From Streptomyces olivaceoviridis (GTDB lineage: Bacteria > Actinomycetota > Actinomycetes > Streptomycetales > Streptomycetaceae): a stretch of DNA of 64,000 bases. Shown here piece by piece: positions 8,288 through 16,606 of this stretch; positions within the stretch are counted from its first letter, which is position 1; every line of letters begins with the position of its first letter. The DNA lies in assembly GCF_014650115.1 (NCBI RefSeq), contig NZ_BMUI01000027.1, forward strand, positions 1 through 64,000. The letters run 5' to 3'. The translations under genes and the position numbers were made by a program. Below the pieces are notes generated by a model, which had not been told where the DNA came from, did not search any database, and saw only the letters and a list, made by a program, of their open reading frames with translations.

Positions 8288-8824
8288 TCAGAAGGCCAGC
8301 CCCACGTGCGCCAGCGCCTGCTTCAGCAGCACCCCGTGCCCGCCCGGCATCTCGTTCTGCACCGCCGGCGAGGCGGCCTCCTGGGGGCTGAACCAGACGA
8401 GGTCCAGCGCGTCCTGGCGGGGCCGGCAGTCGCCGGTCACCGGCACGACGTAGGCCAGCGACACCGCGTGCTGGCGCGGGTCGTGGTACGGCGTGATGCC
8501 GGCCGTCGGGAAGTACTCCGCGACCGTGAACGGCTGGAGCGAGGCGGGGACGCGCGGCAGGGCGACCGGGCCGAGGTCCTTCTCCAGGTGGCGCAGCAGC
8601 GCGTCGCGGACCCGCTCGTGGTGCAGCACCCGGCCGGAGACCAGGGTCCGGCTGACCGTGCCGTCCGGGCCGATGCGCAGCAGCAGCCCGATACTGGTGA
8701 CTTCACCGCTGTCGTCCACGCGCACGGGCACGGCCTCGACGTACAGGATCGGCATCCGGGCCCTGGCCATTTCCAACTCGTCCGTGGTCAGCCAGCCGGG
8801 CGTGGTCTCGGTCATGTCAGACAT
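8288..8824 (-). CDS. NUDIX hydrolase-like protein (DUF4916)
   Basis: A 178-aa protein of the DUF4916 group within the NUDIX superfamily. It opens with PGWLTTDELEMARARMPILY and contains SIGLLLRIGPDGTVSRTLVS, ITPYHDPRQHAVSLAYVVPV and DLVWFSPQEA. A canonical NUDIX box with its GX5E...REUXEE pattern is not obvious, so catalytic activity is uncertain. TATGAT (8836-8831) ends 6 nt before the ATG at 8824 and overlaps the stop codon of the upstream amidohydrolase gene. An internal leaderless promoter is therefore likely in addition to read-through. Confidence 0.8.
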   Translation of the reverse strand: MSDMTETTPGWLTTDELEMARARMPILYVEAVPVRVDDSGEVTSIGLLLRIGPDGTVSRTLVSGRVLHHERVRDALLRHLEKDLGPVALPRVPASLQPFTVAEYFPTAGITPYHDPRQHAVSLAYVVPVTGDCRPRQDALDLVWFSPQEAASPAVQNEMPGGHGVLLKQALAHVGLAF

Positions 8825-8831
8825 TGCTTGA

Positions 8832-10007
8832 TCATACTTTCCGGGTGGGGCGCCCGCTGGAATCGCGGGCCGGTTCGGATACGGGCGGTCCGTACAGTCG
8901 GCGGGCGTTGTCGCGGCCCGTCCAGGCCGCGATCCGCAGGGCGTCGGCAAGACTGAACTCGTCGGCGTCCACGCGCTCTTGCAGCAGATCGGCGAGGCCC
9001 TGCCGGAAGCACAGGGCACCCAGGTGGTGGAACTCGGACACACCATAGGCGTCGGAGCTGTACAGCAGTTTGCGGAACGGGGTGATCTCCAGCGCCTCCT
9101 CCAGCACCGCCCGGCACCGGGCCGGGCCGGTGTAGTGCAGGGCGAGTCCGACGTCCAGGTACACCTGCTCGAACACCGCGGCCAGATAGGCGGCCTGGCG
9201 GTGGTACGGCCAGCAGTGCAACAGCAGCACCGGGATCGTGCCGGCGGTCCGGTGCAGCCAGTCGGTGAGCAGGGCGGGGTCCGCGCGGTGCAGCCGTACG
9301 TCCGCGTCGCCGAAGCCGGTGTGCAGTTGCAGCGGAAGTCCCAGCTCCACGGCGGTCCACAGCAGGTGCCGGACCAGGACCGGGTCCGTGAGGCGTCCGC
9401 CCCGCGCCAGCCAGTGCCGGGCGGCCTCCGTCACCTCGGCCCCGGCCGGGCGCTCCGGGTCCAGGGCGAAACCCGTGCGGTAGGCCGCGACCGACTTCAC
9501 CGCCACCACGCCCGGCCGCCGTACGGCCTCCTCGGCGGCGGTGCGGAACACGGCCGCGTACTCGCCCGCCTCCACGCCCCGCGCCGCCACCGATTCCGCG
9601 ATCCGCTCCAGCCGTACGACCTCGCAGGCGGCGGTGCCGGCGGCCGACGCCAGTTCGGCGGGGCTGGTGACGGGGTGCGGGGCGTAGCCGGTGTCCACGC
9701 AGAACACCCCGGCTCCGGCCGCTGTCAGGAAGCGGCGGTTGACCTCCCGCCAGCCCAGCTCGGCACGCCGGGCCACGTAGTCGGCGGGCGGCGCGTGCCG
9801 GGGGAGGTCCAGCAGGGGCGCGCAGTGGCGGCGGACGGCCAGGCCGACCGGGCTGTCGAACGGCGAGACGTCCGGCCAGGCCGCGCCCTCGGTGAGCAGG
9901 GACGCGAACTGAGTGCCGCTCAGGTCGGCCGTGACGGCGCCGTGGCAGTGGTGGTCGACGAGCGGCAGCGCGGCGAGGGCCTCGTGGACCGGTCCGGGGG
10001 CGGCCAT
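8832..10007 (-). CDS. Amidohydrolase (metal-dependent, FluG N-terminal-like)
   Basis: A 391-aa TIM-barrel amidohydrolase. The first metal motif is DHHCHG (residues 18-23); later barrel-end residues include LHTGFGD, LLHCWPYHRQA and SSDAYGVSEFHHLG, matching amidohydrolase_2/FluG-like enzymes. It starts 2 bp after the glutamine-synthetase-like gene. In fungal FluG the two domains are fused in one chain; here they are separate genes. A glutamyl-amide ligase with a hydrolase suggests turnover of a gamma-glutamyl amine intermediate, which is an inference from context. Confidence 0.85.
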   Translation of the reverse strand: MAAPGPVHEALAALPLVDHHCHGAVTADLSGTQFASLLTEGAAWPDVSPFDSPVGLAVRRHCAPLLDLPRHAPPADYVARRAELGWREVNRRFLTAAGAGVFCVDTGYAPHPVTSPAELASAAGTAACEVVRLERIAESVAARGVEAGEYAAVFRTAAEEAVRRPGVVAVKSVAAYRTGFALDPERPAGAEVTEAARHWLARGGRLTDPVLVRHLLWTAVELGLPLQLHTGFGDADVRLHRADPALLTDWLHRTAGTIPVLLLHCWPYHRQAAYLAAVFEQVYLDVGLALHYTGPARCRAVLEEALEITPFRKLLYSSDAYGVSEFHHLGALCFRQGLADLLQERVDADEFSLADALRIAAWTGRDNARRLYGPPVSEPARDSSGRPTRKV

Positions 10008-10009
10008 GG

Positions 10010-11413
10010 TCAGTACGTCCAGCGGTAGGCCGCCGCCACCTGGTCGGGGCCGAGTCCGTCGACGGCCGCCGCCTCGCCGAGCCGTACGGCGATCACCGCG
10101 TCCGCGAGGACCGGGCCGAGCGCGGCCCGCGGCACCGGGTCCGCGCGGAACTCCTCCACCGCCTCCGGCAGCGACCGCGGCAGCCGCCGCACGCCCAGGG
10201 CCGCCGCCTCGTCGGGGCCGTGGCGGGCCGGATCGCCGGTGATCTCGTCGGGCAGCGTGCGGGCCGCCGTGACGCCGTCGAGCCCGGCGGCGATCACACA
10301 GCCGAGGGCGAGATACGGGTTGGCGGCCAGGTCGACGGGCTTGACCTCCATGTTGGCGTCCTGGTCGTGGCGGCCCGCCGTGCCCGTGATCATCCGCAGG
10401 GCGGCCTCGCGGGTCTCACGGCCCCAGGCGGTGAAGACACCGGCCCACTGGGAGGGCTTCAGCCGCAGGTAGCTGGCCGGGCTGGGGGCGGTGACCGCCG
10501 TCAGGGCCGGGAGGTGGGCGAGGACCCCGGCCGCGAAGGACTCCGCCTCGGCCGTCATGCCGTACCGGCGCTCGCCGCCGGCGTGCAGGTTGACGCCGTC
10601 GCGCCAGCAGGACAGGTGCAGGTGGCCGCCGTTGCCGACGCCCTCGGCGGACACCGCGGGCGCGAACGACACCCGCAGACCGTGCCGCCGGCCCACCGCC
10701 CGGATCGTCTGCCGGACCAGCACACTGAGGTCGGCCGCCGCCACCGGATCCCGGGCGCCCACCGAGATCTCGAACTGTCCGGGCGCGTACTCGGGGTGCA
10801 GCTGGTCGACGTCCACGCCCTGCGCGGCGCACGCGGCCAGCAGATCGGCGGTGTAGTCGCTCAGCCCGACCTGCCGGATCGCGCCGTACGCCGGGCCGGA
10901 GACGGCCGGTACGAACTCCCCGGCGGGCGCCGAGCCCAGCCCGACGGACCACTCGATCTCGATCGCCGCCTTGAAGGCGAGGCCGTGCCGTTCGGCTGCG
11001 CCGGTGACGATCCGGCGCAGGAAGGTCCGGGCACAGCCGGGGTGCCGGGCGCCCTCCTGGGTGATCCGGTCCACCGGCGCCCACGCCCAGCCGGGCTGCC
11101 CGGCCAGCGCCACCAGCCGGTCCAGGTCCGGGTAGAGCCTGAGGTCGCCGTCGGGGGAGCCGAGTACGTCGGTGGTGACGATCGAGTCGTGGGCGAGGAA
11201 GGTGTCGAACACCGGGGACATGCCGACGCCCCACGACACGGCCGCCTCCAGCCGCCCGGTGGGGATCGTCTTCACCCGGCAGACGCCCGCGGTGTCCACG
11301 TACGCCAGCACGATGCCGCGCACGCCCTGCGCGGCCAGGTCGGCGGTGAGGCCGGCGACCCGGCGCAGGTCGCCGGGACGGCCGCCGGGCACGGGGTCGG
11401 CGAAAGTCGTCAT
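10010..11413 (-). CDS. Glutamine synthetase family protein (GlnA-like, probable gamma-glutamyl-amine ligase)
   Basis: A 467-aa member of the glutamine synthetase family. It retains the ATP/glutamate-site segments GNGGHLHLSCW, YLRLKPSQWAG and NMEVKPVDLAANPYLALG. Divergence from true GlnA and the operon with an amidohydrolase argue for a GlnA4/PuuA-like enzyme that joins glutamate to an amine (GlnA4 of S. coelicolor acts on ethanolamine) rather than nitrogen assimilation. An AGGAGG ribosome binding site precedes the ATG. The amine is not deducible here. Confidence 0.85.
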   Translation of the reverse strand: MTTFADPVPGGRPGDLRRVAGLTADLAAQGVRGIVLAYVDTAGVCRVKTIPTGRLEAAVSWGVGMSPVFDTFLAHDSIVTTDVLGSPDGDLRLYPDLDRLVALAGQPGWAWAPVDRITQEGARHPGCARTFLRRIVTGAAERHGLAFKAAIEIEWSVGLGSAPAGEFVPAVSGPAYGAIRQVGLSDYTADLLAACAAQGVDVDQLHPEYAPGQFEISVGARDPVAAADLSVLVRQTIRAVGRRHGLRVSFAPAVSAEGVGNGGHLHLSCWRDGVNLHAGGERRYGMTAEAESFAAGVLAHLPALTAVTAPSPASYLRLKPSQWAGVFTAWGRETREAALRMITGTAGRHDQDANMEVKPVDLAANPYLALGCVIAAGLDGVTAARTLPDEITGDPARHGPDEAAALGVRRLPRSLPEAVEEFRADPVPRAALGPVLADAVIAVRLGEAAAVDGLGPDQVAAAYRWTY

Positions 11414-11452
11414 GCGTCCTCCTCGGCGGGCCCGGCCCGCGCGCGGCCGGGG

Positions 11453-12265
11453 TCAGGGTTTCACGGCCACCGCGCCGAACTGCGGCACCGGTGCGGCGGA
11501 CGCCGACTCGGCGCGCCACTGCGAGCACGGCACCAGTCCCGGCTCCACCAGGTCCAGGCCCTCCAGGAACCCGGCGATCTCGGCGCGGCCGCGGGCGGTG
11601 ATCGGCGGGGTGGCGTGCGCGTTCCAGAACTCCATGGCGGCCACGTTGCCCTCGCCGCCCACGTCACGGTCGTACGTCGGGTGGGTGAGGACCAGGTGGC
11701 TGCCGGCGGGCACCGCCGCCATCAGCCGGCGCACGATGTCCCGGGCCTCGTCGGTGTCCAGCACGAAGTTGAGGATGCCCAGCATCAGCACCGCCACCGG
11801 CCGGGTCAGGTCCAGGGTCTCGGCGGCCCGTCGCAGGATGCCGTCCGGGTCGTGCGCGTCGGCGTCGACGTAGTCCGTGACGCCCTCCGGGGAGCTGGTG
11901 AGCAGCGAGCGGGCGTGCACGAGCACGATCGGGTCGTTGTCGACGTACACGATCCGGGACTCGGGGGCGATCCGCTGCGCTATCTCGTGCGTGTTGTCGG
12001 CCGTCGGCAGGCCGGTGCCGATGTCGAGGAACTGCCGGATGCCCCGCTCGGCGGCCAGGAAGCGCACCGCCCGTCCCAGGAACTCCCGGTCCGCGCGCGC
12101 CACCGCCCGGATCACCGGGAACATGCCGGCGATGTGATCGCCCACGCGCTGGTCGACCTCGTAGTGGTCCTTGCCGCCGATCCAGTAGTTCCAGACCCGG
12201 GCGTTGTGCGCCACGCTGGTGTCCAGCCGTGCCGATCCGGCCCCCGGGGAGTCGACCTCGCTCAC
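11453..12265 (-). CDS. SAM-dependent methyltransferase, Methyltransf_19 (DUF574), paralog 1
   Basis: A 270-aa methyltransferase of an actinobacterial family greatly expanded in Streptomyces. Family marks are ARVWNYWIGGKDHYEVD, RGIRQFLDIGTGLPT (SAM motif I), YVDNDPIVLVHARSLL (motif II acidic loop), and FLEGLDLVEPGLV near the end. The start is GTG. It is codirectional with the glutamine-synthetase-like gene downstream (39 bp) but with no functional link that I can see. A second paralog of the same length lies at 13257-14069. Substrates for this family are mostly unknown. Confidence 0.88.
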   Translation of the reverse strand: MSEVDSPGAGSARLDTSVAHNARVWNYWIGGKDHYEVDQRVGDHIAGMFPVIRAVARADREFLGRAVRFLAAERGIRQFLDIGTGLPTADNTHEIAQRIAPESRIVYVDNDPIVLVHARSLLTSSPEGVTDYVDADAHDPDGILRRAAETLDLTRPVAVLMLGILNFVLDTDEARDIVRRLMAAVPAGSHLVLTHPTYDRDVGGEGNVAAMEFWNAHATPPITARGRAEIAGFLEGLDLVEPGLVPCSQWRAESASAAPVPQFGAVAVKP

Positions 12266-12484
12266 CTGTCCGCCCTTCTCACGTGCGGTTCTCCGCCGTC
12301 ATTGTGCCCCCCGGTGATCGCGCTGTCCCGGGAAACGGGCACAGTGGGCGGTTCCGGGCAGCCGTGCGCCCCGCTCCCCCCGCGGTTCCGGGCAGCCGTG
12401 CGCCCCGGCCCCGGGCGGTTCCGGGTCCCCGAGACGCATGAGGAACACTGGACCGGTATCCCCGCCCCCGACCGGAAGCAGGAC
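12266..12484. repeat. Direct repeats between methyltransferase 1 and the HAD gene
   Basis: A 25-bp sequence starting GCGGTTCCGGGCAGCCGTGC occurs at 12348-12372 and again, identical, at 12382-12406. Its first 11 bases recur at 12415-12425. The period is 34 then 33 bp. The region also holds the divergent promoters of the flanking genes. It may be a recent slippage product or a regulator array. Confidence 0.6.
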
Positions 12485-13267
12485 ATGCCCGCCACGCCCA
12501 CGCCCCTCCTCGACGCCTCCGGCCTGCCCGCCGGCCCCGCCGACATCCGGCTGATCGTCACCGACATGGACGGCACGCTGCTGGACGACGCCAAGCGGAT
12601 CCCCGACGGGCTGTGGCCGATGCTCGCCGAACTGCGCCGCCGCGGGGTGCTGTTCAGCCCGGCGAGCGGACGCCAGTACGCCACCCTCTTCCGGCAGTTC
12701 GAGGAGGTCGCCGAGGGCATGGTCTTCATCGCGGAGAACGGCACGTACGTGGTCCGCGACGGCGCGGTCGTCTGCGGCAAGCGGGCGGCGTACGTCGAGC
12801 GGACCGACGAGGCGTTCCTGGCGGAGGTGCGCAAGTACTACGTCGAGCACCGGATCGTCGAGGACGTCACCGCCGTGGACGACGAGATGATCAAGGTGGC
12901 GCTGTTCGACTTCGGGTCCGCCGAGCACACCACCGCCCCGGCCCTCGCCGAGTTCGCCGCGACCCACCAGGTCGTCGTCTCCGGCGAGCACTGGGTGGAC
13001 GTGATGAACCGCACCGCCGACAAGGGCACCGCCCTGCGCGGCCTCCAGCGGGCGCTCGGCATCACGCCCGCCCAGACCATGGTGTTCGGCGACTACCTGA
13101 ACGACCTGGAGATGCTCGACGCCGCCGAGTGGTCCTTCGCCATGGCGGGCGCCCACCCCGAGGTGATCCGGCGGGCCCGCCACCTGGCCCCGTCCAACAA
13201 CGACGACGGCGTACTGCGGACCGTCGCCCGTGTGCTGGACCTGCCCTACGACGGCGTCAGGGCTTGA
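12485..13267 (+). CDS. Cof-type HAD phosphatase
   Basis: A 260-aa HAD-IIB (Cof-like) phosphatase. Motif I is TDMDGTLLDD with the nucleophile Asp near residue 27; motif II lies near LFSPASGRQ; the C-terminus has MVFGDYLNDLEML (motif IV) and VARVLDLPYDG. Substrates of the family are sugar phosphates and nucleotides. The start ATG has GGAAG 6 nt upstream; much longer in-frame sequence upstream is antisense to other genes and not coding. The 3' end overlaps the convergent methyltransferase 2 gene by 11 bp. Confidence 0.9.
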   Translation: MPATPTPLLDASGLPAGPADIRLIVTDMDGTLLDDAKRIPDGLWPMLAELRRRGVLFSPASGRQYATLFRQFEEVAEGMVFIAENGTYVVRDGAVVCGKRAAYVERTDEAFLAEVRKYYVEHRIVEDVTAVDDEMIKVALFDFGSAEHTTAPALAEFAATHQVVVSGEHWVDVMNRTADKGTALRGLQRALGITPAQTMVFGDYLNDLEMLDAAEWSFAMAGAHPEVIRRARHLAPSNNDDGVLRTVARVLDLPYDGVRA

Positions 13268-14069
13268 CCGCGACCCCGCCGTACAGCGAGATCGGCCCGT
13301 CGGGCGCTTCCTCGGGCCGCCACTCGGCCACCGACACGATCCCGGGCTCCAGCAGCCGGAGTCCCTCGAAGAAGGTGCCCACGCCGGCCCGCGAACGCGC
13401 CACCAGGGTGGCCCCGCCGGCCGCGTAGGCCGCGATGCCCCGCTGGACGTTCTCCGGTTCGAAGTCGGCGGTCATGGTGGACAGCACCAGACAGCTGCCC
13501 GGCGCCAGCGCGCCGACCAGGGTGTCCACCAGGTCGTGGGCGCCGTCCTCGTCGGCGATGAAGTGGAGCAGGGCGATGAGGGAGAGGGCCACCGGGCGGT
13601 CGAGGTCCAGGACGCGGGCGGCCTCGACGAGGATCGCGTGCGGATCGCGGGCGTCGGCCTGCACGTACTCGGTCACGCCCTGCGGGGTGCCGCGCAGCAG
13701 CGCGCTCGCGTGGGCCAGCACGATGGGGTCGTTGTCCACGTACACCACGCGGGCGTCGGGGGCCACGGACTGGGCGATCCGGTGCAGGTTCGGCTCGGTC
13801 GGTATGCCGGTGCCGACGTCCAGGAACTGGCGGATCCCCCGCTCCGTGGCCAGCATCCGCGTGCCGCGGCGCATGAACGCCCGGTTCGCGCGGGCGGCCT
13901 TCGGGGCGCCCCCGTCGATCGCAGCGATCCGCCGGCCCCGTTCCTCGTCGACCGGGTAGTTGTCCTTGCCGCCGAGGAACCAGTCGTACACCCGGGCCGG
14001 ATGCGGCCGGGTCGTGTCGATGCCGTCCTGGATCCGCGGGCCTGTCCCCGTGACGTGCCGCTCCTCCAC
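13257..14069 (-). CDS. SAM-dependent methyltransferase, Methyltransf_19 (DUF574), paralog 2
   Basis: A 270-aa paralog of the methyltransferase at 11453-12265, with the same blocks: PARVYDWFLGGKDNYPVD, RGIRQFLDVGTGIPT, YVDNDPIVLAHASALL, FFEGLRLLEPGIV and a terminal GGVAVKP (paralog 1 ends FGAVAVKP). The two flank the HAD gene, which suggests duplication with an intervening gene. The ATG at 14069 gives a short N-terminal extension before the conserved region. Substrate unknown. Confidence 0.88.
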   Translation of the reverse strand: MEERHVTGTGPRIQDGIDTTRPHPARVYDWFLGGKDNYPVDEERGRRIAAIDGGAPKAARANRAFMRRGTRMLATERGIRQFLDVGTGIPTEPNLHRIAQSVAPDARVVYVDNDPIVLAHASALLRGTPQGVTEYVQADARDPHAILVEAARVLDLDRPVALSLIALLHFIADEDGAHDLVDTLVGALAPGSCLVLSTMTADFEPENVQRGIAAYAAGGATLVARSRAGVGTFFEGLRLLEPGIVSVAEWRPEEAPDGPISLYGGVAVKP

Positions 14070-14121
14070 CCGTCAGGCCCCGGTGGTCACTCCGGGACGT
14101 GCGGGGAGCAGTCTGACACGA

Positions 14122-14769
14122 TCAAGCGGCCCGGCGCAGACAGTCTTCGGCCACCTGTTCGTCGAGCGCCGCCCGGACCAACGCGGCGGCCAGGACGGCT
14201 GGTTGGGTGTCCCCGGCCAGCTCGGTCAGCTTCTCCGGGTCCTTCGGCAGGCCGAGCCGCCCGGCCCCGGACAGCGCCTTGCCGTCCAGGTAGGGGGCGA
14301 CGTCCGGCCACACCCGCTGCGCCTCGCGCAGGAAGATGTCGGCGCCGGCCGGTCCGATGCCCGGCTCCTCCTGGAGCAGCCGCTTCAACTCGCCGGCGTC
14401 GCCCTCCGCCTCCCGGTGCAGCCGGCGCAGGTCGCCGCCCCAGCGCTCGGTCAGCAGCTCGGCGCCGTCGCCGAGCTGGGTCGCGGTGCGCTCGTCGTAC
14501 CGGCGGTAGCCGCCCCGGCCGAGCGCGTCCACCCGCCGCTGCCAGTCGGCCTCGGCCATCCGGCGGGGGCTGTCCAGGTGGTCCTCGTGCAGGGCCCGGG
14601 CGGCGGCCACCGCGACGGAGGCCCGGATCCGGGCGCTGAGCAGCAGGGACAGCACGAGCAGCCGGTACAGCGGCTGCGGGGTGTCCTTCAGGCGGATGCC
14701 CGCCTCCTCGGCGTACGTCCGCCCGTACTCGGACACCAGCTCGCGCACGACCCGTTCGTCCCGGTCCAT
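14122..14769 (-). CDS. Endonuclease III-like HhH-GPD protein
   Basis: A 215-aa helix-hairpin-helix protein. The segment LQEEPGIGPAGADIFLREA is the HhH hairpin, preceded by LLVLSLLLSARIRASVAVAA, the helical region that corresponds to the Nth N-terminal domain. The four-cysteine iron-sulfur cluster of classic endonuclease III is absent and the usual catalytic Lys after the hairpin is not clear, so base-excision activity is uncertain. It is transcribed after DUF3140 (13-bp gap) and lies near a Dps gene, which suggests a DNA-protection role. Confidence 0.78.
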   Translation of the reverse strand: MDRDERVVRELVSEYGRTYAEEAGIRLKDTPQPLYRLLVLSLLLSARIRASVAVAAARALHEDHLDSPRRMAEADWQRRVDALGRGGYRRYDERTATQLGDGAELLTERWGGDLRRLHREAEGDAGELKRLLQEEPGIGPAGADIFLREAQRVWPDVAPYLDGKALSGAGRLGLPKDPEKLTELAGDTQPAVLAAALVRAALDEQVAEDCLRRAA

Positions 14770-14782
14770 GGTGCGGCTCCGG

Positions 14783-15127
14783 CTAGGGCTTGAGCGGGTC
14801 GTGGCCCAGCGTCATCAGCCGGTGCCTGCGCCGGGTGTCCTCCGGTGTCCTCTCCGGCTCGGGTTCGTTCTCCAGCTCGACGAGGTCACCGACCGTGTCG
14901 ACGACCTTGTGCATGACCCGGACGTCGTCGTCGGTGAGGTCGGTACGGCGCTTCTGGAGGATGGCGAGGACGTGCTGCCCGGTGGGCGTGCCCGCCTCCT
15001 CCGGCAGTGGTTCCGTCTCCTCGCCGGCGTCCCGGACCTTCAGCCAGGCCGCGAGTTCCGCGGAGGTCATGTTCACCACGCGGTGGAAGTCCTCCCACAG
15101 CGCCTCGATCTCCAGTGCGTCGGCCAT
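14783..15127 (-). CDS. DUF3140 protein
   Basis: A 114-aa acidic protein matching DUF3140: EIEALWEDFHRVVNMTSAEL at the N-terminus, GQHVLAILQKRRTDLTDDDV in the middle, then HKVVDTVGDLVELE and a charged tail. No enzymatic motif is visible. It lies between a Dps gene and an HhH endonuclease-like gene on the same strand. Context suggests stress or DNA maintenance, but this is inference. Confidence 0.85.
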   Translation of the reverse strand: MADALEIEALWEDFHRVVNMTSAELAAWLKVRDAGEETEPLPEEAGTPTGQHVLAILQKRRTDLTDDDVRVMHKVVDTVGDLVELENEPEPERTPEDTRRRHRLMTLGHDPLKP

Positions 15128-15159
15128 GGGTCTCCCCCTTCCGTGCGGGAGTGGGTGTA

Positions 15160-15651
15160 CTAGCGGGCGGCGCCGTCGCGCGGGTGGTTCTCGGCCTCGA
15201 ACATCCAGCGCTGCTTCTCCAGGTCGGCGGTGACGGAGATCAGCAGGTCCTGGGTGACCGGGTCGGCCTTCTCGGTCGCCTCGATCCGCTCGCGCAGCCG
15301 GCTGATGGCCGCCTCCAGCGCCGACACCATCAGCGCCACGGCCTCGGTGTCGCGCAGCCAGCCGTCCTTGGCGCCCGGCAGCGCGAAGGTCGCGGCGATG
15401 GTCTCCGGCCGGCCGTCCGGCGGCACGCCCAGCGCGGCGGCACGCTCGGCCACCGTGTCCGAGTGGCTCCGGGCCGTGGCGACCAGCTCGTCGAGCTGGA
15501 GGTGGATCGACCGGAACCGCGGGCCCACGACGTTCCAGTGCGCCTGCTTGCCGATCAACGACAGCCCGAGCAGGTCCACCAGGGTCTCCTGAAGGGCGGT
15601 TCCGGTGACGCCGAGCGCCTCTTCGGGCAGCGTGCTCTTGACCACGGTCAT
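15160..15651 (-). CDS. dps: Dps-family ferritin-like DNA-protection protein
   Basis: A 163-aa Dps-type mini-ferritin. The inter-subunit ferroxidase motif is visible as LIGKQAHWNVVGPRFRSIH followed by LDELV. The C-terminal helices end DLEKQRWMFEAENH. Dps oxidises and stores iron in a dodecamer and shields the nucleoid. I chose the ATG at 15651 (MTVVKST) because the 25 residues upstream are unlike the family and because GAAAGGGGA lies about 10 nt upstream. Neighbours are DUF3140 and an HhH protein. Confidence 0.92.
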   Translation of the reverse strand: MTVVKSTLPEEALGVTGTALQETLVDLLGLSLIGKQAHWNVVGPRFRSIHLQLDELVATARSHSDTVAERAAALGVPPDGRPETIAATFALPGAKDGWLRDTEAVALMVSALEAAISRLRERIEATEKADPVTQDLLISVTADLEKQRWMFEAENHPRDGAAR

Positions 15652-15735
15652 GGTCCGTATATCCCCTTTCGGCAACTGTTCACGGTCAGGTCCGACAGGA
15701 CGGGTGCCCGCTGCGTGGGGGAGCAAACCGGCTGA

Positions 15736-16545
15736 TCAGCGGGGCAGTACCCGGTCCAGGAAGGCCAGCAGCTCCGCGAAGACGTCCTCCTTGCACGTCT
15801 CGTGGAACACCTCGTGCCGCGCCCCCGGGAAGATCCGCCCGGTCAGCCGGCCGCCGCTCAGCCGCTCCACGCCGACGCGGCTCCCGGGCAGCGGCACCAG
15901 CCGGTCGTCGTCGCCGTGCAGCCACAGCAGCGGCAGTGCGCCGACGTCACCGCCCCGGGCGACGGTGTCCAGCGTCCGGGCGAACGCCTCCAGGGTCGGC
16001 CGCTTCATGGGCCCGTGCCAGACCAGCGGATCGGCCGCGTACGCGGCGCCCACGGCCGGGTCCCGGGAGAGCGCGGACGGGCTGATCGGGATGTCCGGGA
16101 TCTCCTCCAGGGCCAGCAGCCGCCCCGGCAGTTCCCAGGCGCCGATCACCGGGCCGGACAGGACCAGGGCGCTCAGTCCGTCGCCGTACCGCTGGGCGTA
16201 GCGGGCCGCGATCAGCCCGCCCATGGAGTGGCCCACCAGGACCAGCGGCAGGCCGGAGTGCGCGGCGCGGGCCGAGTCCGCCACCGTGTGCACGTCCGTG
16301 ACGACGTCCTCGAAGTCCTCGATCACCACCCGCTCCCCGGCGGAGCGGCCGTGGCCGGTGTGGTCCGGCGCGTACACGGCGGCGCCGTAGCCGGTGAGCC
16401 GGGCGGCGAGTTCCGCGTACCGGCCGGCGTGCTCGCCGTACCCGTGCACCAGGAGGGCCAGGCAGCGGGGGGCCGGGTGCGGCCACTCCCGTACGGCGAG
16501 GGCTCCGTGCGTGCCGTCGAGGACGTGCTCGCGGACGTGGGACAT
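15736..16545 (-). CDS. Alpha/beta hydrolase (monoacylglycerol lipase-like)
   Basis: A 269-aa serine hydrolase of the Hydrolase_4/monoacylglycerol lipase type. Visible are LLVHGYGEHAGRY (oxyanion loop), DHTGHGRSAGER, the nucleophile elbow GHSMGG, the acid Asp in WLHGDDDRLVP and the catalytic His in PGARHEVFHE. No signal peptide. It is divergent from the thiolase/acyl-CoA ligase operon and shares with it an operator-like dyad, consistent with coordinated release and activation of fatty acids. Confidence 0.88.
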   Translation of the reverse strand: MSHVREHVLDGTHGALAVREWPHPAPRCLALLVHGYGEHAGRYAELAARLTGYGAAVYAPDHTGHGRSAGERVVIEDFEDVVTDVHTVADSARAAHSGLPLVLVGHSMGGLIAARYAQRYGDGLSALVLSGPVIGAWELPGRLLALEEIPDIPISPSALSRDPAVGAAYAADPLVWHGPMKRPTLEAFARTLDTVARGGDVGALPLLWLHGDDDRLVPLPGSRVGVERLSGGRLTGRIFPGARHEVFHETCKEDVFAELLAFLDRVLPR

Positions 16546-16606
16546 CTCTCCTCCAGCTGCCTCGGGGAAGGTCCTGGGGATCTTCCCAGTGGGGCGGTCG
16601 ACGGTC

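Noticed and set aside
10220..13267. Very long open frame (over 1000 codons) on the plus strand
   Set aside because: Only its last 260 codons (HAD phosphatase from 12485) have normal composition. The rest is antisense to the glutamine-synthetase-like and methyltransferase genes and is Arg/Gly/Val-rich, as expected for GC-rich shadow frames.
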